Origin: Protula sp. h YS-2021
Lineage: Eukaryota; Annelida; Polychaeta; Sabellida; Serpulidae
Direction: 5' to 3'
Assembly: GCA_949752745.1 (NCBI GenBank)
Contig: OX457031.1
Coordinates: 21,811,642 to 21,875,641 of the forward strand
Length of the DNA: 64,000 nt
Positions within the stretch are counted from its first letter, which is position 1. Each line of letters begins with the position of its first letter. The position numbers were made by a program, and so were the translations under genes. Under the pieces are notes generated by a model. That model did not search any database and had not been told where the DNA came from. It saw only the letters and a program-made list of their open reading frames with translations. Shown piece after piece: positions 35,905 through 47,644 of the stretch.

Positions 35905-36300
35905 CCGAAGATCAGCCGGGGATTCCGCATGTCATTTTCCCAGAATCCGGTACCATCAACTGGGTGATGAGCCACATATCTTGCGAGTGTGCACCTATTT
36001 GTTCACCAGCCAGAATTTAGCAAAACGTACCGTCTGAAAGCAATAGTTAGCTAGTAGTTACCTATGATATTCATTTGACTGTCACATGCACTTGGTTGCA
36101 ATGGTTGAATGTCGGTGTATTTTCCAAAATGAAGTGTGCAAACAATTACCCAGATGAACTAGTTTACTTGGAGAGTTCCTGATATGACCGACCTAAATCA
36201 GTTTGATCTGTGATTGGTTGGATGTCGAGAAGCACGGGACTGTGATTAGGCTCATATTACACATTAAACGAGAACTACTTTTTAATAATACATTTGCTTT
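35905..36300 (+). repeat. dispersed repeat family R1, copy 2
   Basis: It shares ordered words with 3805-4745: GGATTCCGCATGTCATTTT at the left, then TGGTTGAATGTCGGTGTATT, GAACTAGTTTACTTGGAGAG, GATTGGTTGGATGTCGAGAA and GCACGGGACTGTGATTAGGC. Unlike copy 1 it lacks the 493-bp insertion. Identity looks like 65-75 percent, so the family is old. Confidence 0.55.
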
Positions 36301-37773
36301 GCGTTTTTGCATAGCAGATAAATCACTCCAGAGGTCAGTTGTTTTATAATGACGGAGGCGCATGCGCCACAGTCAACTCCTCACATACGGAGTTAAATGT
36401 TGGTTTTCTATGTATTTTTAAAAATTTTAAATTTTTTTGCTGACAACATCACCTCGGTAAATGGACTTCAACGACGCAACAAAATAATCACTGTTTAAAC
36501 ATGACAAACTTGACATAATGTGCTTAATTAAATTTTAACAAATTCAAAGTGTACTTAAAGGTCAGACAAATTTACTAACATATTGAATGCATAGCCATTT
36601 GAGCAAAAATTGTTTATGCGTTTGGAGGATGGGAAATCAGAAAGGCTGCACTTTCCCAACCCTATGTCCCTCTGTTACCTATGCAAAACATGCGGGACCT
36701 GGATTGTATCCTGGGGGGGGGGGGGGGCGGTGGATCTTGGATTTTAGCAGGAGACTGCGACATGATTTCTGTCTGCAAAAAATCGCAGATTTTCGAGTAT
36801 TTTTAATGACATTGTTTGAAGTTGCAAACCTCAAATCAAAAGACTGCACCTTCAATGGTCAGTCTTTTGACCACCATCAAACGATTGCTACATTTGTAGT
36901 CCAAAAACAAGAGCGAGAGAGCCGCTTGACAGGCGTCTGGGAGTGCAAAGGGGACATGTAATGTCGTCCTCTTTTGTGACGCTGCGTCTAATGCTTGGAA
37001 CCGTCTACCACAGCAGAATATTTTCGACATTAGTTTCAGAGAACTTGATTGCAATGCTCAATACTTAGGCAAAAAAATAATATATCTTTTTCACTGTTCC
37101 CTTGATGCTTCTGTTCAATGCCAACCAGTTAGCAGAATGGATTTCTAGAATTGTCAATCAACGTAATTGAGAACTCCTATATACAGTGCTGACGTAATGC
37201 ATCGGGGGGGGGGGGGGTGGGGGGGGGGGGTGGGCGACAATAGAGATGGATGTGCTTCCGCAGCCGAGAGAAGTGTGTGAACGACCCCATAGCTCATATC
37301 TGGACAAAGAGCAGAACCATAATGAGGCCGGAATGAAAATGGATCGATTGATAAGGCGCCAAATAGGAGAGAACTATTTTTTTTCAAGGGGGGCAAATGT
37401 TGGCACTCTTTTTGGGCTTGGTCCTCAGTGTGTATATATGGTACTTTTATTCTTTGCGCACTTTTGTCCGTTTCATTCCTTTATCTTGCTGTGCATTTTC
37501 CCCGAGGAATTGTTAAAAAATAAATGTATACTAGAGCGAATAAAGCACCAGCATCGATAAACGGCGTGCCCAAGGACAGCCAACGAACATGTACAGTCGC
37601 TTTTTTTCAACGTAAATCCCGTACGCTGTAAGAAGAGCGCTGCACTATGGTCACAGATATGTTATAATGCAAATTAAAGAAGAGGCGAGATAGGGAGAAA
37701 ATTATTTTATGGGCCAATATATTAACACTCAAACTATTTAGTAACGTAAAGCGAAATATAGTGAATAGAATGC
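36301..37773. other. unannotated sequence with two poly-G tracts
   Basis: G runs occur at 36713-36727 and 37204-37232. The 124-codon frame 36587-36961 crosses the first of these and has no recognised motif; the other frames are likewise uninformative. Confidence 0.4.
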
Positions 37774-37903
37774 AACTTCGTTATCTCGAACTTGGATATC
37801 TCGAACGTTGGGTCTATAATCTAAAGCCTATTTGATTACCATTCGTTATTTCAAAGATTCGCAGTAAATTATCTGGTCTCCACATCTTCGAGATAACGAA
37901 GTT
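37774..37903. mobile_element. 130-bp pogo-like MITE
   Basis: AACTTCGTTATCTCGAA at the left and TTCGAGATAACGAAGTT at the right are a perfect 17-bp inverted pair. A diverged second inner unit, GGATATCTCGAACG, follows the left arm. The flanking ATAGTGG-like bases on the right fit the CAGTGGAAC type of end seen on many pogo/Tigger-derived MITEs. No coding capacity. Confidence 0.75.
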
Positions 37904-38634
37904 CCACTATGATTTGCGTGTTTTTGGTCAGCGCGAAGGTTTTCTGTCTGTGAAAATTGACCACTGCCACCTGCCTCCCGCTAACCCCCCCGCCCTTTCC
38001 TCCCATCCACAGGGTTTAGTTTTATATAACCACTGGGAAAAACCACGAGATTAAAACGGCATGAAATACATAGATAACATCCCTTCTTTTGCCAGATCCG
38101 TACTTCTGATAGGAAATTACTAAATTCTCGTCTGAAAACTGTAACAAATTTTGAAAGAAACTGCTTAGAGACATCTTGTATTATACTCGTCAAAAGCACC
38201 ATTTTGTTTTCATTTTGGTAATCTATTAATGTTCCTTTTGAACTGATGCATAACACAGAATTGCTATCCTATAAGCCATAGCAATTTGCTTATAAAAAAC
38301 TTATAAAAACAGTAACAGCAGTTTCATTTGTTTTAATTATTTACAGTCTCAAAAATGGTCTTGCTTAATGTGTTGAATTATTTAATAGCAAATACGGTTG
38401 TTATTTGCGGCATTTACCAGTAGAAAAGAAATGGCAGTCTGAATTCAGAACGAGATATCTGAAACAAAAATAGCTGTGCACTCAGAGTTGATAATCTTTG
38501 AGCAGTAGACTCACAAATGAATGATAATTTCAATTTTTTATATCTCAACTTGCACTTTCAAAACAGCATATTATTCATATGATACCTCTTTCCGCCAGAC
38601 CCCTTCTTGGTCGTACTGGCGTACACAATAACAC
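37904..38634. other. unannotated sequence
   Basis: Nothing supported. The minus-strand frame 37981-38256 has no motif. Confidence 0.35.
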
Positions 38635-38810
38635 GGTATCCCAACATTTAGCCGAGCGACATTTAGCCGAAGCTGGCTTCTTGCTTAATAAATCAATACA
38701 ATTTGAAATCGATCGAGATTTGAAATCGCGTAATTCAGTGCGAACATAGTTAAATAATTAATAAAGAGGTATATGGAGTAATTTATTGCTTACATGCTGA
38801 AAAACTTTTC

Positions 38811-38847
<37 letters not shown>

Positions 38848-38934
38848 TTAAATATATATATTCTTAAATATATATTGTATATGCCAATTTAGGCTAAATG
38901 TCGCTAGATGAATTGTCGTGGATTCCGGGATACC
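38635..38934. mobile_element. ATTTAGCCGA-repeat element, copy 2 (300 bp)
   Basis: It starts GGTATCCCAACATTTAGCCG and ends ATTCCGGGATACC, so GGTATCCC/GGGATACC form short terminal inverted repeats. Inside the left end are two CATTTAGCCGA units; near the right end are their reverse complements GGCTAAATGTCGC. The centre holds TA-rich microsatellite sequence, including two TTCTTAAATATATA units. The units match those at 3031-3181. Confidence 0.75.
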
Positions 38935-41900
38935 AGTTTGTGTGCGTGTGAATGACCATATCGGTATCCAGACAGGCGATCTCGGGACATAAGAACTTGA
39001 TACACTTGGAAACGCAGAAAACTTTCTACATCGGTAACAACATTATTATCAATCAAAACCTTTAACGGATGAATTCGAATGATAAGTCAGTGCAATAATC
39101 TAAACTTGGGGCAGGCAGGGGGAGGGACTCTTAGTCTTAAAAGCGACAGGAATGTGCAACTGAAGACCGCAAAGAATCTGCCCACCACCACCCTCTCCCC
39201 TAAAAAAGCTGTGTAATTCAGAAATACCTCTCTAAAAATATTAAAGCGATTTATTCGAAAGAATATTAAGGGAAAGTAAAAGTAACATGAAAGATTGAAG
39301 AGAGCTAAGAATCGGTGACAAAATTTAATACATTATATGTTTATATATTCCTGCTTTGCTACCAATAGTCCGTAGTTTTCTCACCTCGTATAACTCGCCA
39401 CAGAAAATAAACATTGGCTGCTTGTGTAAGCACACACTGTGTTCTGTTCACTGGCTAAGGCTACTCTTTCTTGCTTTGTTATCGTTGATGTGCGGTGCAA
39501 AATTAGTTTCGATGAAATAACATCTAAGGCATCTTTTGTCTCAAAATTTCACACAGTGCTAGAATGGATATCATCCAATACTGTGTAAAATGTCGATTTT
39601 CTAGCTATCCTTTTTTAAGAGATCCGCTGAAACTATTTGCAGAGGAAAAAAAAAAGAAAAATCTCTTTGCAATACGAACTTAATTACAGTAGGAAAGTGA
39701 AACATTCCAAATGTTCAAAAATGAACAGCTAGTCACATTAAACATTAATAGGAATGCTGAAAGTGCAGAATAGAAGAGAACAAAATACCGTTTTTCTTAT
39801 CTATAACAAGAATGAGTGAGACCATTTTGTCTGGTGGCGTCATTTTCCAACCACTCAGTGAAATCTTGAAAACCCAAAATTCACAATAAAGAACACTTTT
39901 TTTGCCCTATTGCCTTTCTTTTCTATTCCTCTGGGTTATATCGCTGAAAGCCTTTGACGATTAAGATTAGCAAATAAATTTTACTAATGAAATGACACAG
40001 TCGACAATTTTTGGTGTAAACCTACAGGGTAATGAAAGAGCATTGGCCAATAGTGAAGTACAGTGCTTGCAGTACCTGGCTCTGAAGATCGGTGTTGGAA
40101 CTGTTGTTTTCACACTACTTGTGCACATGCAGATTATCACAAATTGAATCATACTTGTAATCAGAAAATTGAGACACACAAAACACTTATTTGCATTTCA
40201 AAAAGCTGATAAGAAATGGCATGCATTTTTGTAGTAACGAACGTGTAAATAAGAAGCCTTTGCAACCAGTTTTGGCATTTTGGTTTTTCAACTGTGAGAG
40301 AATGTTTAGGACTTTGTAAGCAAGACTGCAGTCGTTGAAGGTTTTTTGAGCAACTTGCCTTTTTTCACATAGTTGATTTTACAACCAGTAGGCAAATATG
40401 GGAATACACCAGAAGTCGTAACAAAATAAAGAAATATAGTAATAAAAACTCGAGGAAAGGGACTAAGGAAATGCCATTAGGTGTGGAGACATATGGTGTG
40501 TAGGAGCCTTGATCAATCGTTATGTAACTGTATTTTGGAAGGCAGACGAACTTCAGGGACCAACTTCAATGGCTGCTAATTGCTCTGACGTGTGTCGTTA
40601 TGCACATAGCCCTCCTGGGTTTTTGTGAGTCATCGCGCTAGAATTGTTGAGATTGCAAAAGAAAAATAACGGCTGTAAAAAAAAAGTTGATAGTAAGAAG
40701 ATATTATAATTACAACAATAACCGCGGCATTGAAGATATCTAAAGAAAGTGATATTGAAATAATGAAAATGTTCAAGGTAAAAAGTGAACCTAAATTACT
40801 GACAACGTTATTTTGCTGTTGAAATGACACAAGTTGATGGTAGAGTTCTAGCGAAAATCATGCAGTCGGTTTAAACATTGAACCTTTTTTTTCTCAAAGC
40901 TCAAATTCATTTGATTATCTCTGACAGTCACTTTTGTTTACTGGATCTCAGAGCCACACCACTTACCTTAAGGTATACAGTTTTATTGTAGATTTAGGGC
41001 AGTTGACAATCAGACAATTGTTTACTAAAATAGATCGCCAAATGACATCCACCATTTATTTATTTTTATTTATTAATTATTGTTATTACTTTTAGTGGGG
41101 GTATTTTCGATTCATAATTTTATATGGGAATAGTTATTAATTTGCAAAATATGCATAAAAGGGGTAATTATGCAATATGGCATAAAATTACAATAATGAG
41201 AAATCCTATAAACATATTATATATTTTGTTATGCAAAAAAAAAATGTGGGTAGACACTTCGTGATATTTGTGTTAAGCACCCACAAGCAAAATTTCTTCA
41301 GCAAGGCACACAGTGTAAAGAAATATTCTGGTGGGAGTTAATTAATCTATTGGTCGCAAAGCGGATTTCCTGGTTCTCTGTTTTTCTTCTCAGTTAAAGA
41401 ACGATCTGCTTTTCTGTTGGTCAACTGCTCAGCGATCAACAAAGAGATAGACGACTGAGCGATGGTGTGACTAATTACAACCAAGTTCAAGCATACGAAA
41501 CAACTCTTGATCAAATACTGGATCACTCGCTGTTTGAATAATTGTTAAATGTGTGGAGGACAAAAAACAGACAGTCATGAGCTGCTTCGTGCACTTGAAA
41601 ATCCATCAAATATCGCCCACAGCACTGGAAAGATTACTTACAGTGTGTTGGCATTTAAAAACATCTGTCATTTCTCAACTAGTATTGAACCGGTAAAAAA
41701 GTATTTCCGTGAACACAGTATGCATACTCTTATTTGTTGTGATATTCAATGCATTGAGATCAAACTGGAATGTCCAATAAACCTTCAATGGATGAATGTG
41801 ATAGAAATTTCTTTCGCGTGATTCAAAAACTACTGTATTTTATGCAATGGCTCAATTCGATGTAAACTCATGTGGTTTTTAATAATTAAAACAAGAAATT

Positions 41901-42295
41901 AAAAAAAAAGGTAAGTGAAGGAAAATTATAGCCAATAAGCACCTAGAAAAAACAATTTCACATTATAGAAAGCTGAGCAATTGGGCATATACAGTAAGAA
42001 GCAATAACATTGATAATATTACAAGGAAAAAAAAATCATTTAAAAGATATCTACTCTAAAAGAAAGATGAAATAATAGTGAATAGAACTCAAGTCATAAC
42101 AGGGTCGCATTACGATTTGCAAGTAAAAACAGAATGAAATATATTTGCAAAGGATAATGCAACCCTTGAGTGATTTCTGGACGACGTCTGTACAATACGA
42201 GTTACCCAAAGGCCTGAATGTTTTGATATTGTGGCCATGATAACGAATTCTACTTTTTTACTACTGGTTATGCTGTGCACTTAAATGAAACTTAA
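38935..42295. other. long unannotated AT-rich stretch
   Basis: No gene, array or element ends recognised. Frames 39967-40179, 40630-40830 and 41549-41821 carry no motif. Confidence 0.4.
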
Positions 42296-42394
42296 GCAAA
42301 AAGCAAACAAACAAAACTGCAAATCAAACAAACATACAAACAAAGAAAACATACAAACACATAAACAAACAAACAAACAAACAAACAAATAAAC
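42296..42394. repeat. imperfect (AAAC)n repeat
   Basis: Tetranucleotide AAAC/CAAA units, interrupted on the left and near-perfect at 42362-42390. Confidence 0.9.
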
Positions 42395-43417
42395 GCCATA
42401 GCAATCTAGATAGCCGAGCTTACGGCTATAAGGTAGATAAGTAAAAGGGTACAATGACAGGCCGAGTGAGGAAAATTGGTCCGAAAGCAATCGGATTGCT
42501 CAGGAGACATTTAGGGGACAAAGAACACTGCTTATACCAATGAGAGGTACTGAAAAGGGTTGAACAAACTGAAAGCGTTTGTGCAATGAAAAGGGTGATA
42601 AAAAAGCGATAAAAGAAAAAAAAAAGTAATAAACAAAAGGAAGCAATGTTGTATTTATTCGGAAAGGGTACATTTGCAAATCGTGATTTTAGCATTATTT
42701 CCAAACCCTTCACATACCATAAAACACCTGAAACAAGAATGCCGACACCCTTTGAAAAGGGAGTTTTTAGGGCGGAAATGCGTAAAGCTTTAAGTGTAAG
42801 AAAAATGACGGAAGATGCTTTGTCGTTTTGAAGTCGCAACGCCAAAATTATCCTGTCAGTTTGCCGATAGTGAGATCTATAGTAGACCATTTTCACAATT
42901 CAGTTAGCAATAATCTCAGCTCTGTCTTCAATCTGTCCCGTTTCATACGTAATCGCCCATTCCCAAATGAAATTTTTGCGCTTAAATAAGCAAGGCAGGG
43001 CTGACTGGATATGCAGTGGTGGCCTAAGAAACATCCACATCCATGAGACCATCATAAACTGGATCTATGTTTCGATTAAGGCTAAAAGTGGCCCTTTTCT
43101 AAGATGGTCACATTTGTGAGGTGGTGGTCTAATCCCAACGCTACGCTCGCAACGAATCATCCAATTTAGAACGGGATGTAATGTTGCTATTTGACTGGGA
43201 CGACAACGCAAAGCTATCTACAATTCTTGCACGAAAGATATACTCCTGCACTTTAGAATGTATACACAGTATTTCCGAAAATAATAAAGCTGCATTTTTG
43301 AAACTCCACATGATAGCTTGGGTGTTTATTGTGTACCTTTATTGCTGTTCATACCTTGCTGTGACTATTAAAACTTTAGTACTGATCAAAAGCAGGGTGT
43401 AAGCAATACTTTTTCAG
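42395..43417. other. sequence with a 156-codon minus-strand open frame
   Basis: The minus-strand frame 42426-42896 is among the longest non-repetitive frames in the window. It includes a hydrophobic stretch around an F-rich segment that comes from a poly-A run. On the plus strand, 42646-42831 is also open. No known domain, splice context or homologue is recognised, and overlap of two open frames suggests composition rather than a gene. Confidence 0.25.
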
Positions 43418-43525
43418 TGCACACAATGTACACACAGTAGATCACGAAATTTCTTGTGGTACGAAAAAGTTAAGAAGAATGCATTAAGGTTTAAGGAACA
43501 TTTTTATGTGGAACTTAAAGACGCA

Positions 43526-44946
43526 ATGCCACGGCTTTCTGAAAGCGAGAGATACCGGGTTTTAGGTATGCTGGAAAGTGGACTTTCTGTACGGGACATC
43601 GCTAACTGATTTGGGTGCAACCGAGCAAGTTGAACGGTTTATCGGCTACAGGAGAGGCATACAGCAACGGGGAATATCCATGATCGACCTCGACTCGGAC
43701 AACCCCGTGTAAAGAAGCCTCAGCAGGATCGCCACATTCGTTTAGTAACTTACGCAACAGGTTCCAGAGTGCTACGCAAACGGCGGCAGTAACACCAGGC
43801 ACACGGAACAACCGGATAAGACGAATGGCAGAGTCCAGACGTTTCGCGGAAGACGAGATATGTGCTCGCAGACCTTATCGAGACGTGGTACTGGACGCAC
43901 GAAGACGCCGCTTAAGACGGGAGTGGGTACTGGCAGGGCAAATGGTCTCCCACATCCAGCAAAATAACAACGCCATCTTTATGCAGGGAGTGGGTACTGG
44001 CAGGGCAAATGGTCTCCCACATCCAGCAAAATAACAACGCCATCTTTATGCAGGGAGTGGGTACTGGCAGGGCAAATGGTCTCCCACATCCAGCAAAATA
44101 ACGACGCCATCTTTATGCAGGGAGTGGGTACTGGCAGGGCAAATGGTCTCCCACATCCAGCAAAATAACAACGCCATCTTTATGCAGGGAGTGGGTACTG
44201 GCAGGGCAAATGGTCTCCCACATCCAGCAAAATAACAACGCCATCTTTATGCAGGGAGTGGGTACTGGCAGGGCAAATGGTCTCCCACATCCAGCAAAAT
44301 AACAACGCCATCTTTATGCAGGGAGTGGGTACTGGCAGGGCAAATGGTCTCCCACATCCAGCAAAATAACAACGCCATCTTTATGCAGGGAGTGGGTACT
44401 GGCAGGGCAAATGGTCTCCCACATCCAGCAAAATAACAACGCCATCTTTATGCAGGGAGTGGGTACTGGCAGGGCAAATGGTCTCCCATATCCAGCAAAA
44501 TAACAACGCCATCTTTATGCAGGGAGTGGGTACTGGCAGGGCAAATGGTCTCCCACATCCAGCAAAATAACAACGCCATCTTTATGCAGGGAGTGGGTAC
44601 TGGCAGGGCAAATGGTCTCCCACATCCAGCAAAATAACAACGCCATCTTTATGCAGGGTAACGCGAGGCAGTTTACTGTACCTGCAGCACAATAACGTTA
44701 ACATATTGCCGTGGCCACCTTATATAGCCAGACATGAACCCCATAGAACAAGTCTGGGATTACGTGGATAGACAACGGGATCCGCCTCCGAAAAATCATG
44801 CCGAACTGCGCCAAGCATTGATCCAGGAGTGGCACCGCTACCCTCAACGGAGGATTAACCGTCTCATTTGCTCGATGCCAGGAAGAATTGGTGCTCTGCT
44901 TTACGCTGGAGGTGGTCACACGTTATTGAACTGCTTGGTTTCTTGA
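43526..44946 (+). pseudogene. Tc1/mariner-type DDE transposase, decayed
   Basis: A live enzyme of this family binds the transposon ends and cuts and pastes the element at TA sites. From ATG 43526 the frame reads MPRLSESERYRVLGMLESGL, then VRDIAN and TVYRLQERH (helix-turn-helix), then RPRLGQPRV (hinge). After a frameshift near 43745 it reads RRFAEDEICARRPY and ARRRRLRREW (43834-43926). The C-terminal part resumes with IFMQGNARQF at the end of the array, LPWPPY (44707) and MNPIEQVWDY (44734), ending in ALIQEW and RINRLI. Defects: TGA at 43607 inside the helix-turn-helix, further stops, loss of the catalytic-core segment with the first Asp, and Gly where the second catalytic Asp of the usual FMQDNARP box stands. 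The Glu of NPIE remains. Eleven 67-bp units fill the deletion point. Family assignment is firm; subfamily is not. Confidence 0.9.
43921..44657 (+). repeat. 67-bp minisatellite, 11 units, derived from transposase sequence
   Basis: Units start at 43921, 43988, 44055 and so on every 67 bp to 44591. They are almost identical; the only changes I see are AACAACGCC to AACGACGCC in unit 3 and CCCACATCC to CCCATATCC in unit 9. One unit reads in frame as EWVLAGQMVSHIQQNNNAIF followed by MQ. It therefore joins the end of the DNA-binding part (RREW) to the second-Asp region (IFMQ) of the transposase. As 67 is not a multiple of three, each unit shifts the frame. Near-identity indicates recent amplification or ongoing homogenisation. 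Confidence 0.97.
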
Positions 44947-45146
44947 CTGAAACTGTGGACAGTGAAAATTGGACTTACCCTTGTTTCAAATTGAACTCTC
45001 CCGAGACGTTGCCACTCTTCGAATTTGTTGTTTTGTCAGTTAGTGAGCATTTATATAATCTTGTTTCAGCGAAAATAGAATTCCTCCATTTTAAATAATT
45101 TTAAAGATACAAAAACTTCAAAATTGTGTATACATTTTAATGTGCA

Positions 45147-46146
45147 TGAGTATATCATTCATACATTAAGACGTATTTGTTTTTAATGGCTCTGATACAG
45201 CTTTTTTGCAACATGTCTTCACGATCTTCAAATCACCTGAATCGGTGTTGATTTTTCAGCAAGTAGCTTGTGCCGTCCGAGGTTTCTATTATCAGAATGG
45301 CCCTATTACGTTATAAATATAATATGCCCTAGTCGAATAGCCTTTAGATTCCTTAAGGTTGGAAGATCCAAGATATCTTGATTTAAAACAAAACATTTGG
45401 GTTTTCAGAACAGATGACAAAGAGATACTGGAACGCAACCAAATATGCTCTTATATATATTATAACACCAGATCTTTAACGAACCACATGGACGCTAGAG
45501 ACGTTACCATATGTGCGTTAACAAAATAAACGAATGAAATGTAGCAACCACGGCAATCTCGTCAATACATAATGAAACATCGTAACCATATTATCATTAC
45601 AGACCAACCATAGTGGTTTTAAGGGTGATAGGGGGGGGGGGCATATAAGGGTTTAACGATGTGACCACGTGGATGCCAATTAAAACCATATGGACATATG
45701 GAGAGTTTTCTTTCCCAAGTACCAGATAGGTCGCAATCAGCACGAGTCAGTCTGTTGCATGTCACGATTTATAATGGCATCCACTGGACGGACAATTCTA
45801 ATACGCGCATTACCTCACGAGAGTGCATATACCAATTAAACCGTAATTCAATGATTTCCGGCTCTGTAGAAATCTCAGTTTGGCACCATATTGTCATGCA
45901 AGGAAAGCTTCACAAACAAAAGGAATAAACAACATTTATTGCCGCTGTTTGATAAGCCCTTTGTTCTGAATTTCCTTTTATGTGATGGGACATATCATCA
46001 AGTTTAATTTCCAATATTATGGTTTTACGCCAATGATGGGACACTTTCTATTAACAGCAGACTCCCGGGAAAGGACCAAGCCGCAAATATAACCATCTGA
46101 CAAATAGGACCACATTACAAGTTTGCAGATTTCACGCTAAAACTTT
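45147..46146. other. unannotated sequence
   Basis: A G run of about ten lies at 45631-45640. No gene supported. Confidence 0.4.
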
Positions 46147-46517
46147 GAAAAGTTTTATTCTAAAATAATGATATCTGAAATAAATTATTGAGATCAATAA
46201 AGGAAAAAAATTATTGAGCTCAAAACTGGGATTTTGCTATCAAATATTGCTATCAAGAATTGAATTTTTGATCTCTACAAATAAACTTTAGAGATCATTA
46301 AATCATGCTTGATGTCAATAAATATTTCTTGATATCAATAAATATATATTGAGATCAAGAATTATTTTTTTGAGATCAAGAATACATTTAAAGATGTCAA
46401 AAATGTAATTAGAGATAGCAAAACTTAATTCTTGATATAAAAAAATCAATTTTTGAGATCAAAAATTAATTTTTCATATCAATCATTCCCTAATAAATGT
46501 GAAAATTGCATTCAATA
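46147..46517. mobile_element. right half of the palindrome-filled TA element, copy B
   Basis: From AATGATATCTGAAATAAATT (46168) to ATTGCATTCAATA (46517) it follows 9400-9759 in order: GAGCTCAAAA, TTTTGCTATCAA, AATTTTTGATCTC, TTTCTTGATATCAATAAA, AGATAGCAAAA and AATAAATGTG. The left half is absent, so it is truncated near the middle of the full element. The right end is flanked by TA. Confidence 0.7.
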
Positions 46518-46565
46518 GTGGCTGTGCCATTAAAACTCATTACACTGACTTACGAAATGACTAAG

Positions 46566-46752
46566 CAGAGAGAGAGAGAGGGTGAGTGAGAAAGGGGGAA
46601 GTGAGAGAGAAAAAGACAGAGAGAGTTGACAGTGAGAGAGATAAAGATACAGGGAGCGAGGGAGGGAGGGGGAGTAAGGGGAGAAGGGGGGAGAGGGAGA
46701 GAAAAAAAGAGAGTGAAAGAGATAAAGATGTAGTCAGAGAGATATATAAACA

Positions 46753-46841
<89 letters not shown>

Positions 46842-46848
46842 GGGGAGC
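46566..46848. repeat. purine tract with (GA)n core
   Basis: About 280 bases are almost pure purine on the plus strand, ending in an uninterrupted GA array of about 42 units at 46754-46838. The strand asymmetry favours triplex (H-DNA) formation. The RE-rich and SL-rich frames on the two strands are low-complexity readings. Confidence 0.95.
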
Positions 46849-47644
46849 GATGTGTTGAGGGAAGAGTATATAGCTGTGTCTCTGTGAGTCTGTGTATTAA
46901 TATATTATGCCTCATAACGCAAGGAATCTGAGGTTTACCTGTAAGGCAATCTCTGGAACAGCTCTCAGACGAAAGTCTACCGCGCATGCGAACACAGCAG
47001 GTGGAATACTAACAACAAAGACATCAATTATGCAAAGAAAAGAGAATAGACTAGAAAGAATAAAAACAGTGAAACTTTTATGCAACAGTTCGACTAATTT
47101 AGTTTGCTTTTTACACTATGTATTAACACTGTTTATTGCTTGGGGAGGGGGTGGGCATCAGGACAAACCGTCTGCGGGCAAAATGTCGACAAGTGAAAAG
47201 GCGGATAAAACGTCGACCATCCTCAGTCACAGGCCCTCTCTTCGATGAATATTATTGGAAACTGTATCATCTCCACCTACCTCTACACCCTGTGTAATTC
47301 GCGTTCTCCATTTTTTGATAGGTTTACCTTCCAGAAAATATTTTCCACGCAATAAAAACAAACTTTTTTTGCAGCAGCTCGAACAGTCCTATCCCGCAGC
47401 CCATCCAACAACCAATCAGAATGAGGGAATCCTTTAGTATTGCGTCACTTTACGCCCCCTTCCCTTTACGCCCCCACCCCAGGTGGTTACAAACTTACCC
47501 AGGCTTGTTGTAGGAGAGTAGACTAAAAGTGGAGAAAGCGAATTACGATTCTACTCGTAAAAGCTCGGATTACGAAATTTTAGCTTTGAAATAATTGCTC
47601 TCAAAATATGCTAGTTCTGTTGTACTTCTTTTCCTTTTTATATT
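46849..47644. other. unannotated sequence
   Basis: No gene supported. The 113-codon frame 46907-47248 shows no motif. Confidence 0.35.

Larger units (their letters stand above)
43418..45146 (+). mobile_element. Tc1-like transposon remnant carrying a minisatellite
   Basis: The pseudogene and array listed below lie within it. Possible degenerate terminal inverted repeats are TGCACACAATGTACACACAG at 43418-43437 and, inverted, TGTGTATACATTTTAATGTG at 45125-45144. Their match is imperfect, so the outer limits are tentative. The transposase remnant spans 43526-44946. Confidence 0.55.

Noticed and set aside
43921..44657. CRISPR array reading of the 67-bp units
   Set aside because: Units are contiguous and nearly identical with no unique spacers; they translate into transposase sequence and lie in an animal-type transposon.
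46550..46987. 145-codon Ser/Leu-rich minus-strand frame and its Arg/Glu-rich plus-strand counterpart
   Set aside because: Both are produced by the GA/CT purine tract.
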